A stretch of DNA of 64,000 nt, from contig JAPVLO010000055.1 in NCBI GenBank assembly GCA_027257055.1, positions 6,905,501 to 6,969,500 on the forward strand. The letters are read 5' to 3'. The position numbers and the translations under genes were made by a program. This document shows positions 11,771-24,319 of the stretch, one piece after another. The notes under the pieces are model-generated. The model was given only the letters and a program-made list of their open reading frames with translations, was not told where the DNA came from and did not search any database. The DNA comes from Cephalopachus bancanus. Its lineage: Eukaryota; Chordata; Mammalia; Primates; Tarsiidae. Positions within the stretch are counted from its first letter, which is position 1. Every line of letters begins with the position of its first letter.

Positions 11771-13079
11771 CTTGTTACTTTATCCTAATATCCATGGTCG
11801 TTTTACTCTTTAACTGTGTATTACCTGATAAACATTCCAATTTTGAAAAATTGAGTGTGGGATAAAGTTATCAAACCACAAAGATATTTTGAAACACCTT
11901 AACTTTCTGCCACTGAAAGCAATTAAAGTGAAAAAACAAAACAAAACAAAACTAGAGATTATGTAGAAACGAAACCAAAGAGATAAAAATTCATTATTTA
12001 GTATTGGAAAACAGTTAAAAGCCTGAAGAGTAAAAGCCTGAAGGAAGTGGGCAGATTTTCTTTTATTTTAAAGTGAAGGCTAAGAAGCATATGGAAAAGG
12101 TTACCAGAAGAGGCTGTTGAAGGCAACAGTATAAATGAGTTCAATAACCACTTCGGTCCTTTTCTAGAAAATGAAGGGATTAAAGGACAGAGTGAAAATT
12201 CAGGCAGGTAGGATTAAACTAAAACAGAAAGTCAAGAATAATGGACCAGATGGCCTTTTCCTCTTCCTAGAACTCCTTATGGAGTATTTCTGAATTGCCT
12301 ACATTATAAACCACAATGCAGATAAAGTGTTTGTAGAAAAGGCTTATATTCCATTTCTGAACTTGAACATCTCACAAGTAAATCATTTTCAGATGTTTCC
12401 AAATTAGGAACATCTACAGTTGAAGGGAAGACTTGCTCTGCTCTCTGACATGTGTTTGATCTTTCCTATTTTATCAATTAACTGTCCATGTTTTTCTGTT
12501 TCCTCATTGCTTGGTGGGGTAAGCTACACAAAGAAAATGAACTCATGTCTGTGTAGAGACTACTTTATGCTCTGAATGATCTTCCTGACAGCCCAGTTTA
12601 CCCATTTGAATTGCTGCTGTATGTTTTTTGAAGAGGAAGTGAGGAGTGATAACCAGGAAGACACAGGCTGTGAGCCCTATGGAGTCCTCGTTCCAACAGC
12701 AGATCAAGTGATTGTGAATATAGAGTTCTGCACATGCGCTAAGGAATGAGCCTGCAAAATGAGAGAAAACTGTTTCAAGGGGCAAATAGAGGATTACTTA
12801 AAAACTCATAGTTCACTAGGCCAGTTTTTTAAGAGCAGTTTTTTTGCCTGGCATACTCCTTGACATAGATAAGGGAATGGCACTGTGTCTTACAATGAGT
12901 AAATGACAGAGAAAAACTGGACCCAGATTTGACCTCAGTGACAGTGAGTGCCCTTTATGCTGAACCACCATTCTTCTTTGGAGAAAGACAACAAAACATC
13001 CTTTAAGCATTTGTCAAGCTTGTAAGAGGGTGACGCAGATGTAAGAATGTGGAATTTGAGAAAAATACTTTTATATGTA
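11771..13079. other. Unique DNA
   Basis: No exon, RNA gene or repeat is recognised. Small open frames at 12543-12785 and 12816-13010 on the minus strand show no familiar sequence. Confidence 0.45.
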
Positions 13080-13640
13080 TATAAGCTTTAAGGAGAATAT
13101 ACTTACAGAAAATGCACTGATCTTAAATTTTAATTTGAAGCATTATAACAAATGGAAATCCCCGTGTATACACCTATGTAATCATTATCGCTATCAAGAT
13201 ATAGACAAATTTCAAGCCTACTACCAGTTTGTTTTCTCACTTCATACTATTCTGATTTCTATGACCACAAATTAGTTTTGCTTATTCTTGAATTATACAT
13301 ATATAGGATCATATGAGTATACATTTTGAACCTGTTTTTTTTCACATGACATAAAGTTTTTTGAGATCCATTCATATTGGAGTAAATATCAGCAGTTCTT
13401 TCTTATTGCTGAGTAGTATTCCATTCTATAAATGTACTAATACTTGTTTGCAAATTTTTCTGTTAATAGACTGTTTTTTTTTAATTTTGGAATTTTATGA
13501 ATAAATGCATTGTAAATATTTTTGCTTAAATATTTTTGTGTACATACATTTACATTTCTTTTGATAGATGTCTAGGAGTGAAATTGTTGGATCGTATATA
13601 AGGGTCACCCAATTTTTAAAAATGTGCTTAACATTTTAAG
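13080..13640 (-). mobile_element. Ancient L1M 3' end, antisense
   Basis: The order of phrases matches the reversed 3' region of old mammalian L1: ttgagatccattcatattgg, ttgctgagtagtattccattc, tgaataaatgcattgtaaat and gatgtctaggagtgaaattgttgga. The 5' end is truncated and divergence is high. Confidence 0.72.
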
Positions 13641-14049
13641 CTCTCTTTTAGTGTAGTTTACTTAAAAAGCTATCTCAGCAGTATTTTATGGTTTTCAGTA
13701 TGGAGTGAATTGTTGCATATTTTTATTAAGTTTAGTACCATACACTTTATATTTTGTGTGATATTATAAATAAAATATTTCAAATTTTATGTTTTAATTG
13801 CTTGGCTTTCTATAGATAAGAGATACAAGTGAGTGAAAGTAAAGTTTATATTGCAGTTGAAATTACATTGTTTTCCGTTTAACATTGAATGTCACAACTT
13901 TAATAATAACCACAAAATACATTTATAGAATATATACAAAAAGAATGAGAAGAGAATGCATATCACTGTAAAAATGAAGGACAAAGGTAGGTGGTAAGAG
14001 AGGAAAGAAGAAGCAAGAAAGGGACAAGGCACACAGAAAATAGCAAACA

Positions 14050-17000
14050 AATGATAACAGTGAGTATGTTCCTATCAGTAATTACTTTAACTGTAATTAG
14101 ATCAAACTTCCTAAAATACATAGATTACTTGAGTTCAGAAAAGCAAAACAAAACAGCATGCAACCATATGCTGTCTACAAAAGACTGACTTTAGATTTAA
14201 GGGGACACATCAGCTGAAAGTAAAAGAGTGGAAAAAGATATTCCATTTAATAGTAACCATAATATAGCAAAAATGGCTATAGTAATGTCAGACAAAATGG
14301 ACTTTAAATCAAAAACAGCTACAAGAGACAAAGGCATTCTATATTAGTGAAAGAGCTGATTTACCAAGAAGATATAACAATTATAAATATTTGTGCACTG
14401 ATTCTTTTAGTTTCTAAGTATATGAAACAGACTTTTACATAATTGAAGAGAAAAATAGGCAGGAATACCATAATATCCAGAGACTTCAATAACTTATTTT
14501 CAATAATAGGTAGGACAAGCAGACAGAAGATGAATAAAACAGAGGACTTGAGCAACACTACATACCAGTTGGACCTAATAAACCTATTTAAGGCACCACC
14601 ACCACAAGCAGAATATTCATTTTACTTGAGTGTACATGGAACATTCTCCAGGATAGAACACATATTAAACCACCAAACAAGTCTTAAAATTTAAGATTGA
14701 ATTATACAAAATATCTTTTCTGATAATGAAATGAAACTACAAATCAGTAGCACAAACAAGCTGTAAAATCCATGTGAAAATTAAACAATACAATCTTAAA
14801 CAAAATATTTCCAAGAGCAAGTCAAAAGGGAAATTATTAAAAAAAACCCTTAAGATAAATACATAAAAATACAGCATACCAAAACGTGTGGGTTGCAATG
14901 AAAGCAATGATAAGAAAGAAATTTACAACTGTAACAGATACATCTAAAAAGAAATAAAGATTTCAAATCAATCAAAAATTATACCACAAGAAACTAGAAA
15001 AAGAACAAACAAAACTCAAAGCAAGCAGAAGGAAAAAAATAATAAAGCTTAGAGCAGAAATAAATGAAGTAGAGAACAGAAACACAATTAAAAAACAACA
15101 AAGCTAAGAGTTGGTTTTTAAAAGATCAACAAAATTGACAAAGCTTTAGCTTAATTAACTAAGTAAAAAGAAGACTCAGAACACTAAAATTATAAATGAA
15201 AGAGAGGATAATACAGTCAATGCCATACAAATAAAACAATTATAAGAGAATATTACAAGCAATTTGGAAAACCTATAAAAAAATAAATTACTAGAACACA
15301 TAATCTGCCAAAGTTGAATCATAAAGAAATAAAAATCTATATAGAACAGGAACACGTATGGAGGTTGAACCAATAATAAACAATCTCTCAACAATGAAAG
15401 CCCGGACCATATGGCTTCACTGAAGAATTCTACAAAACATTTTAAAAAACTAATGCCAATCCTCTGAAACCTTTTCAAAAAATTAAAGGCAAGGGAACAC
15501 TTAGATGCTCATTCCATGAAGTCAGCATTACACACAAAGTGAGACAAAGACACCACAAAGAAAGAAAACCACAAACCAATCTCCCTGATGAATATTGATG
15601 AAAAATCCTCAAGAAAATACAAACAAACCAAATTCAACAGTACATTAAAAGAATTCTACAGCATGACCAAGTGGTATTTACTCCTGGAATGCAAGGATGA
15701 TTTACTATGTAAAGATCAATCAATAAAATTTACCACTAATAGAATGAAGTTCAAAAATCACATAATCATTTCATTGATGCAGAAAAAGAACTTGACAAGA
15801 TTTAACATCCTTATTTGATTTAAAAAAAAAAGTCAACAAATTAGAAAGGGAAACTGCCTCAACATAACGAAGGCCATTAATGAAAATACAACATCTAATA
15901 TCATACTAAATGGTGAAAGACTGAAAGTTTTCCCTCTGAGGTCAAGTATAAGAAAAGAATGCCCACTCTCACCACTTCTAGCCAGAACCATTAGGAAAGG
16001 AAAAAAATATCAAAAGGCATCTGAATTTGAGATGAATACATAAAATTGTCTCTGATTGCAATTAAATGTAGAAACTCTGAAGATTCTGCAAAAAAAAAAA
16101 AAAAAAAAAACCCCTGTTAGAACTAATAAATGAACTCAGCAGGATTGCAGAATACAAAATTAACACAAAGTTGTGTTTCTCTGCATTAACAATGAACAGT
16201 CCTAAGAGAAATTAGATATATATATATATATCATTCACAATAGTACCAAAAATAAAGTCCATAGGAATAAACCTAACCAAGGAGGTGAAAGACACAGTGA
16301 AAACCCCAAAAATTTGCTGAAAGAAATTAAAGACACAAAGAGATGGAAAGATATCCCATGCTTATGCTTGAAAGACTTCAGATGTTCATACTACCCAAAG
16401 CAATCTATAGATTCAACACATTCTCTATCAAAATCTCAATGGTATTTTTTGCAAAAATAAAAAACTTATTATAAATTTCATATGGAATCTCAAAGGTCCC
16501 CAAATAGCCAAAGCATATTTGAAAAAGAACAAAGTTGCAAGACTTCTACTTCCTGATTTCTAAGTATATCATAAAGCCGTAAGTAACCAAACACTGTGGT
16601 ACAGGCATAATGATAGACAGACTGATAGAATAGAATAGAGAACTCAGAAATAATCCTTAATGTATACAGTCAAATGATCTTTAGCAAAGGTTCCAGGACC
16701 ATTTCATTGGGAAGTCATACCAATAAATGGTGTGACAAAAACTGAATATCCACATGCAGAGGAATGAACAGAAATTATCTAAAAATTATTAGGTTGTTTT
16801 TTTATTTTTCCTCTTTTGATGAGGTGCACCTCCCTCCCCAATTAGAATCCCACTACTGCCAATACACCCCCACCTCAGCAACTTCCCACTACTGGCAATT
16901 TTTTTCTTAGGTTTAATCACACCTAAGAAATGATTAGGTTTAATCACAACTAAATGTAAGAGCTAATACTGTAAAACTGAAATATAGGGGAAGAGCTTCC

Positions 17001-17580
17001 CAACACTGCATGTAACAATGATTCCTTTTTTTGACACCAAAAACACAGTCAAAAAAAGCCAAAATAAAACAAATGGGACTGCATCAAACTGAAAAACTTT
17101 TGTGCATTAAAGGACACAGTTAACGGAATGAAAAGGCAACCTACAGAATGGAAGAAAATTTTTGCAAATTATACATCTGATAAAAGAAGAATAATATTCA
17201 GAACATAAAAGAACTTACACAATTCACCAACAAAAATCAAACCATCCAGTTTAAAAATGTACAAAAAGCTTAAAGAGATTCCATTTCTCCAAAGATAACA
17301 TACAAATGGCCAGTAAATACATGTAATGTTGCTTAACTTCACTAATCATGAGAGAAAAGCAAATCAGAACCATGTTGGGACACTTCCTCACGTTCAGTAA
17401 GGTGCTCGTTATCAATAAAATAGATCATAACTGTTGAGGAAACAGATAAATTGAAATCCTTGTATAATGTTAGTAAGATATAATGGTGTGATGGCTATGG
17501 AAAACAGTATGAAAATTTCTGAAAATTTAAAAATAGAACTTCAGCTCTATTTTTAAACAGATCCAGCTATCTGACTTTTG
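14050..17580 (+). pseudogene. L1M ORF2 fossil
   Basis: This is a decayed coding sequence for an L1 ORF2 endonuclease/reverse transcriptase. Short stretches survive in scattered frames. 14443-14694 keeps endonuclease-domain-like RDFNNLFSIIGRTSRQKMNK and LDLINLFKAPPPQAEYSFYL. 15588-15818 corresponds to the start of the RT region ([27 protein letters not shown]). Many stops and frameshifts; no function is possible. The order of fragments confirms orientation and near-full ORF2 extent. Confidence 0.7.
16796..16932 (-). mobile_element. Small L1 3'-UTR insertion inside L1M
   Basis: A T-rich start is followed by gatgaggtgcacctccctcccc and two ccactactgccaat-like units, the reversed G-rich 3' UTR of the window's younger L1 family. 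It is flanked by attaggtt (16788-16795 and 16933-16940). Filler at 16908-16932 nearly repeats the next 20 bases. Confidence 0.65.
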
Positions 17581-17590
17581 GGTATATGAG

Positions 17591-17593
<3 letters not shown>

Positions 17594-17639
<46 letters not shown>
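17594..17639. repeat. (CA)n microsatellite
   Basis: About 23 uninterrupted CA units grew at the left end of the mariner relic. Confidence 0.97.
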
Positions 17640-17889
17640 CATGGAATTATTTTTTGGAGGGCAGGCCCCTTGTAGTAAAGGCTTCACCTACAAGGTAAGT
17701 GTTCTGGGAACTCATCAGCATCAGTGCACCAGCTAGCATTATTGCAAGAGACGACATTCAGCTTCAGTGATGTTTTTTTTGGAGATGCTTTAAATGTGTT
17801 TGCCTGTTTCAATGATGGGTAATTTACCAGCACATACCACATTGAATGTTCAGTGGTTTTTTGACCAAAAATAGCATGGCATCCATGCC

Positions 17890-18090
17890 CCACCCTCCCT
17901 ATTTACCGGACATCACCCAAGCAACATTTTTTTGTTTCCCCAAATAAAACAAATCCTCAAAGGGAAACATTTTGCAGAAGTGGAAGAGTTGAAACAAAAA
18001 ATAGCGGAAACACTAAAAGGCATCAAAATTGACAAGTTCAAAAACTGTTTTGAGCAGTGGAAAAAGCATCTCAATAGGTGCATTGCATGA
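17890..18090 (+). pseudogene. Mariner transposase C-terminal fossil
   Basis: The frame starting at 17929 reads FLFPQIKQILKGKHF, then EELKQKIAETLKGI and FKNCFEQWKKHLNRCIA, for 53 codons before a TGA at 18088. Just upstream in another frame (about 17886) is MPHPPYLPDI. A PPYSPDL-type motif followed by FLFP, LKG and a tryptophan/cysteine-rich end is the hallmark of the mariner DD34D transposase catalytic C-terminus. The N-terminal DNA-binding half is absent and a frameshift separates the two motifs, so it is inactive. Confidence 0.8.
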
Positions 18091-18639
18091 AATGAAGAGT
18101 ACTCTGAAGGTAACTTAAGTTTAAACATGTAAAAATAAATACACAATTGTTATTAATAAATTCCATTTTGGAGGCTCCCTCTCACTATACCAGAAGGAAT
18201 CGAAAGCAGGGTCTCCAGAAGATATTTTCACACCCACATTCACAGCAGTATAATGCACAATAGCTAAGAGGTGGAAGCTACCCAAATGTCTATCAAGGGG
18301 TGAATGAATAAACAAACGAAGGTGTATACATGCAATGGATTTTTTTTCAGCCTTAAAAAAATCCTGTCACATTCTGCAGCATGAATGAACTTTGATTACA
18401 TTATGCTAAGTGATGTAAGTTAGGCACAAAAAGACAAATACTGTGTGATTCCACTCCTAAGAGGTATCTAAAGTTAAATTTAAAGACACAGAAAGTAGAA
18501 TAGTGATTACCAGGGTATGGGAGAAGGAAATAAGAGAGTTGTTTAATAGGTATAGGGTTTCAGATTTGCAAGATTTAAAAATTCTGGGGCTCTACTTCAG
18601 AACAATGTGAATATACTGAACACAGCTGAATTATAAACA

Positions 18640-19565
18640 AAATAATCCAACTGCTTTTTTTGTTGGCATTGTATTCTGTGATCTTACTGATTTCACTTAC
18701 TAATTTCAGTGCGTTTCTTTCTATAGATCCCTTAGAATTTATAAGCAATCGCAGCATCCATGAATAAGAGGTTGTGTCTTCTTTTTACATTTTGTTCTCC
18801 TCTTTCCTCCTTTTCTCCTCCTTCTTGTCTCCTCTTTGTCCTTCTCCTTTTCCTTTTTCTTTTTCCTTTTGTTTGTCTCATTACCTTGACTGGAATCTCC
18901 AGCACAATGTTATGTGGCAGTGGTTAGAGGTAATATATTTAATTGTCTCTTACTTGGAAAAAACATGTTCAATATTTACCATTAAGTATGATGTATTCTT
19001 TATTAAGAGTTTACATATTTGAAATGTATTTTGAAATATTTTTAAATTTTCTTGTGATATTTTTTGACCTGGGAGTTACTTTGGAGTATGTTGTTTATTG
19101 TCTAAACATTCAGATTTTTTCTATACATCAAATTGCTGTTGATTTTTAATTCAAATGCTATAATAAAATAACATAATTTATAAGATGTCAGATTTTTAAA
19201 AATTTATTAGGACTAATTTTATGGCCCAGGATATGATATATCTTGGTAAATGATTAATGTTCACTTGAAAAGAATGTATTCTGCTACTTTTAGGTGCAGT
19301 GTTTTATGTTGTTAAGGATAAATTTGGTTAATAATGACATCTTTTATATCCCTTTTCATGTTTGGTCTGCTAACAAGCCTTGTATACAAGCTTGAGAAAG
19401 TTATTATAAATAACTGTGGTTGCTTATTTGTATATTTTCTCCCTTTCCTATTATCAGTTTTTTTTTCCCTGAGGCATTTTAAATGTTTGCTATTTACATA
19501 ATAAGGATCGTTATGCCTTTCCAATAGTTGACCTTTTTATTCATATGACAGATGACCTCTAGTTG
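18640..19565 (-). mobile_element. Ancient L1M ORF2 fragment, antisense
   Basis: The + strand matches reversed L1 ORF2. At 18700-18930 it is the RT box region (aagcaatcgcagcatccatgaataag, tgactggaatctccagcacaatgtta). At 19040-19560 it jumps to the endonuclease region (ggagttactttggagtatgtt, aagaatgtattctgct). Roughly 1 kb of ORF2 is missing between the two parts. Confidence 0.7.
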
Positions 19566-20249
19566 GAAGTGTGAGAAATATAGGCAGAAGATGGGCAGAT
19601 CCTGTATTGCTGAAGATCCTTGATTCCCATGAGAAGCTCTAAACATCAGTATCTTGGTCTGTAATAAATGCACAGTTATTCTGCTACTCCACTTGGATGG
19701 GATAGAGAGAAATATGGAAGGAATGGCTGCCACTGCTTTAAAATAGGATCTTTCAATAACATTTTGGAAGTCAAGACTGAAATTCTTCTTTCTTGGGTGC
19801 TCTCCTAATTAATGTGGGATCTTTTAAGTTTTCTTTTCCTGTTCTAAAGTATTAGTCAGATCTTAGATGACCTCAAGCATCTCTTTTAACTGTAAAGTCT
19901 GCATTCAGATGAGATGCAAGGTGAATACAAAATTATTTTTTCACTAATAACAAATTATTCAAATTTCCAATGAATTTTTAAATAATCACAGAATTATCTA
20001 ATATCCACATTGCCACATAATCTTTAGTCCTTTGTACTCTGATATACTTTCTTCAACTGGAGTGAATGGGTCAGAAATACGGTTACATTGCTGGACATGG
20101 CACAACATTCTTGACTTAACTCAACTTTTCCAAAACCCTTTACGGGCCTGTAATGGTGAAGAAGTAGGGGAAGTAAGGGAGAGAGATAGTCACATCAGGG
20201 AATGCAGAAAGATCTTTCAAGAAGTTTAGTTTAAGTGAAATATGAAAAT
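19566..20249. other. Unique DNA
   Basis: No repeat or gene is recognised. The open frame at 20032-20229 has no familiar motif. Confidence 0.45.
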
Positions 20250-20345
20250 ACATTTGCACATCAGCTCTGTCACTAACTTACTCAACCATAAATCACTTCT
20301 CTTTGGGCTTCAGTTTTTTCATCCCCAAATTAGGGTTTTCTCATG
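20250..20345 (+). mobile_element. MIR SINE fragment
   Basis: tcagctctgtcactaacttactcaac, then tctctttgggcttcagttttttcatccc, matches the MIR core order (ctctgccacttac .. ctcagtttcctcatc). Confidence 0.6.
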
Positions 20346-20529
20346 ATCAATTGTAAGATTTCATTCACCTCTGACATTATGTCATTTTATAATTTATTTT
20401 TCTTCTTGGAATAATGTCATATATACATATTTAAATGTTGATTACTTGTTTTCCCGGCCTGTTTTCTAGTTTTTTTGAGTTCGAATCTTGTACAAATAAC
20501 AAGTTATTCAATTTTTAAGTCCATGTATA

Positions 20530-20765
20530 CTTTTACAATTTTAATAATATTGTGCATATAATTTTGCATCATGCTTTTATCATTAAACATTCCATCAGAA
20601 AGTACCAATACAATCCTTATAACCCTAACTTTAATGATTGTATAATATCCATCATATGACTAAATCATAACTTTGGCAAATATTCCATTACTATGACACT
20701 GGTACAATTTCCATTTTTTTGCCATAACAAATAATACTAAAATGAACACCTTTGCAAAAAGCTCA
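20530..20765 (-). mobile_element. Ancient L1 3' end, antisense
   Basis: cattaaacattccatcag, taatgattgtataatatccatcatatga and ccataacaaataatactaaaatgaacacc follow the reversed 3' region of an L1ME-like element. Diverged and short. Confidence 0.5.
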
Positions 20766-22147
20766 GTCTGCCTTTCAGCTCTCACTGACCAAGTTTTCCC
20801 GAACGACTGCCCAGAAGCGTGTCCCTTTGGACCTGTACAGCTTCATATGGTGGTCTACAATCCCTTTTTTTCCTTCTCAGGTTGAGGTATGAGGGCTCCC
20901 TCACTGTACTCCCTGGGCAGCTTAGAAGTCCTTACATTCTGAATGCTCCCCCTTCACAGACTTCTCCAAAATGTTCATACTCTTGTTGTCTTTGCCATGG
21001 TTGGAAGTGGCACAACAATTGCATCATTAAAGCAACTACTCCATTTCGGGGAGCTTCACCTAGACTTTTCTCTACCACTAAGCCTTCTGACCTTTAACAC
21101 TAACCCCTAGAACTGTTCATTTGTCCAACCAGGAGCTAGGGCTGTGGAGATCTCTGATGCTAACAAAACCATTCCCTTCGCCCTACAAAATGTTACAGTT
21201 CAACTAACTACTACTATTCTGCGATTACTCTGAATTTATATCAAGAAGACCAATGTTTATCCATGAGTCCAAAGGGCCTTTCAGATTGCTGGTAGACATT
21301 AGCTTTCTCCCATTAAGCCCAGGGAGAGTTTATACATTTGCAGTCCTTGTCCTACACAGATTGAGTGATAATCTCTCATTTTTCAGTCGTGTTATGGTGA
21401 TCTGTGGCCCTAGGTTTCACTAAGACTTGGGTGATCAATTAGCTTTTCATCTTTTCTAACTAGGGACATTGCCTCAGGCATTTAGGTGTGTTCTTCAGGT
21501 TAGTGTCCCTGTAGTACTTTTGTCTTTTTCTCAATTTAACTGATTATGAATCAAAGCAAAAATGAATATTGTTATTTATTGAATATCCCTGCCCTCATTT
21601 CAAAAAAAAAAAAAATCCCATAGCCCCAAGATATATTCTACCATAAATATGAAACTTCAAACGTGGAAAAATTGGATAAGTAGGTTTCCTAGAACTTTCC
21701 AGGGCAATGATTAAAAATTCAAACTGTTCAGTAAAACTTCCTAGTTAGAGCTCAATTGTACCACATGAAAATTGTGGCCTTTGGTAGCTGAATACCTACC
21801 TCCTCTAAATCCTAATTGTACTTGTTTTGAAAGTGTAGAGGTAGGTATAGTATTACTTTATGAGGAATTGTCTAGATTAAATTAAAAATCTTTAGCAAAG
21901 ATCTTGGTCTATAAAACCAACTCAATAAAGTCCCAGTAATTGTCATATTTTCTCCTTCAAATACATCTAAATTCTCAAACTACCTGAACTGATTAATCTG
22001 ATAGGGACATATCTAGGTTAAATTCAATAGTGTTTCAACTCCTAATTTTGTAGATACTAAAACTGGAATAATTTAAAGAAGAAAATAAGAAAAGAATAGC
22101 ATTTTTTAAACCATATTCCAAACCTGTAGCAGTAACTTTCACATTTT
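20766..22147. other. Unique DNA
   Basis: No family or exon is recognised. The 92-codon frame at 20819-21097 is not familiar. Confidence 0.45.
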
Positions 22148-22162
22148 AAAAAAATTCTATAC

Positions 22163-22442
22163 GCCGGGCTCGGTGGCTCAGCCTGTAATCCCACGACTTT
22201 GGGAGGTTGAGGTGAGTGGATTGCCTGAACCTGCGGGTTCGAGACCTGCCTGGGCAGCGAGACCTCATCTCTACAATAAATCAAAAAATCAGCCGGGCAT
22301 GGTAGTGCGTGCCTGTAATTCCGGCTACTTGGAAGGCTGAGGCGGAAGGATCACCGGAGCCCAGCGGGTCGAGGCTGCGGTGGCTGGGAGCGGCCACTGC
22401 ACTCCAGTCTGGGCGACAGAGTGAGACTCCAACTCAAAAAAA
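22163..22442 (+). mobile_element. Alu SINE, full length
   Basis: Starts gccgggctcggtggctcagcc, has mid-linker ctacaataaatcaaaaaatc, and ends gagactccaactc plus an A tail. The TSD is aaaaaaattctat (22148-22160 and 22443-22455). A good reference copy of the local Alu type. Confidence 0.96.
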
Positions 22443-22455
22443 AAAAAAATTCTAT

Positions 22456-22850
22456 CCTTACAATTAACTGCAGATACTGAAAAAGAGCCAATGATCAGGT
22501 ATACTGAAAACTCTGTTTCATCATTATTATCATATTTTTAAAATAAGAAATCTACTTGAGCTACATATTCAATTAAAGTAGAAGGTGGACAAGATCTGTT
22601 TATTTAGACTTTGAAGTCCCAAGTACCCTCTCTGCCTAAACATTTGCAGATCCACTGCTAAGACAGAGTGTCCCAAATGTCCTTAAAGATCACAATAGGC
22701 TGCCCAATCTCCTCTCACAAGAGACCGGGAAACTCTAAAGAGAAAGAAGGGTAGGAGAGGGAAGGCTTGGCTAGTTGGAACTGTTATCAAGGTATTCCAG
22801 ACCAACAGAGCTAAAAAGAAAGTATTAAAAATCCGTCTAAGAATGAGGAA
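22456..22850. other. Unique DNA
   Basis: Nothing recognised. Confidence 0.4.
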
Positions 22851-22854
22851 AAAA

Positions 22855-24075
22855 ATTTTTTTTTCAACAAATGGTGGTAGGAGATCTGGATATCCACATG
22901 CAACAGAATGAAACTGGATGCCCACTTTATATGTTATACCATAAACAAAAACGACTGCAAAGTTAAAAATAGACATAAAAGTAAAGGCTAATACTATACA
23001 ACTTTTAGAAGAAAACATAATAGTAATTTTTGTGAACTTGGGTTAGGCAGCAGTTTCTTAGATAAGACACCAAAACACAGTCACTAAAAGAAAAAATAGA
23101 TGAGCTGGACTTTGTAAAAAATTAAGAATTTCATGCCTCAAAAGACAGCATCCAGAAGGTCAAAAGACAACTCACAAAATAGGAGAAAACATTATAAATC
23201 ATACATTGGATAAGATGCCTATGTCTAAGAATGTGTATGTGTGTGTATCATTAAAAAAAAAAAATCTAATAACAGACATCTTATTGTGGAAGATATGAAA
23301 ATGGCACACAATATGATACTTAGCATCAGTCATCATTAGGCAAACGCAAATACAAAGCACAGCTAGTTACCATGTCACACCCACCAGAAGAGCTATAATC
23401 ACACGAATAGACCATATGAAAATATGAAAAAACTGTAACCTTCATTCACTGGCAGTAAGAATGTAAAATGGTACATTCCTTTATAAAGTTTGGCAGTTCT
23501 TTAAAATGCTAAACATAGAGTTACCATATGACCTAGGAATTCCATCTTTAGATGTGTACCCAAAAGAAATAAAAACATATGTCCATATAGAAACTTTACA
23601 CAAATATTCATAATAGCCCCAAAGTAGAAACAGTCCATCTATCCATCAATTGACAAATGGATAAACAAAATATGATACATCAAAATATGTATATTTTTCA
23701 TTTATAAAAAGGAATGAACTAATGATACATAGTATAACATAGTTGACTTTTTAAAATATGCTAAAGTGATGGGGCCAGGCACAAAAGCCCACATACTGTA
23801 TAATTTAATTTATGCGAAAAGCTCAGAATAGTCAAGGCTGTAGAAATGGAAAGTAGATCAATGATGGCCATGGACTGAGGGGAAGGGTAATCGAGAGTGA
23901 CTACTAGTGGATACAGAATACCCTGGGGCACATTGAACAGGTTTTAGAAATAGATAGTGGTGATAATTACACAGTTCCATGAATATACTAAAAACCACTA
24001 ACCTGTGCAATTTGACAGGGTGAACTTTATGATATCTAAATTGTGTCTTATTTAAGCCATTGATAAAAGTTCATC
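22855..24075 (+). mobile_element. L1M ORF2 C-terminus and 3' UTR
   Basis: Phrases run in L1 order: caacaaatggtggtaggaga, tggatatccacatgcaac, ggctaatactatacaac, aatggcacacaatatgat, accatatgacctaggaattcc, tccatcaattgacaaatgg and cacatactgtataat. It is 5'-truncated, old, and has no open frame of note. Confidence 0.8.
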
Positions 24076-24319
24076 TATGAGACCAAGATCAACACTGGAG
24101 AAATCAAACACTTATTAGGTAAAACATTGGAATCAAGAATGACAAATGAAACTAAAAAGAGACAAACTAGATATGCACTGAGATGAGTAGAGAGATGAAC
24201 AGCCAAAGAAGAAACAAGTCACTAGGGCCCATGACATATGCCTTGAAAACCACTGTATTCTTTGAAGCTCCAGTCCTACAAGGGCTAGCCCTCATGTGCA
24301 TGGGTAAATTATTCTACAT

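Larger units (their letters stand above)
17587..18185 (+). mobile_element. Mariner transposon relic nested in L1M
   Basis: TA flanks both sides (17585-17586 and 18186-18187). Removing the insert rejoins the L1M phrase ggtata/taccagaagg. The ends tgagggg and the reverse complement of ctccctctcac form decayed inverted repeats, the left one overrun by a CA microsatellite. At about 599 bp it is roughly half a full mariner, so it is internally deleted. Confidence 0.78.
13935..18560 (+). mobile_element. Long ancient L1M element, interrupted
   Basis: The + strand follows ORF2 of an old L1M from its beginning (aattactttaactgtaatta near 14080) through endonuclease-, RT- and C-terminal-coding parts to the 3' region near 18560 (ttccactcctaagaggtatct, cagggtatggg). 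It is interrupted at 16796-16932 by a small younger L1 fragment and at 17587-18185 by a mariner element. A 20-base A run sits at 16091-16110. It is probably one insertion about 3.9 kb long without the inserts. Confidence 0.8.

Noticed and set aside
17585..18187. SETMAR-like domesticated mariner
   Set aside because: Only the C-terminal part survives with frame breaks and no SET domain nearby.
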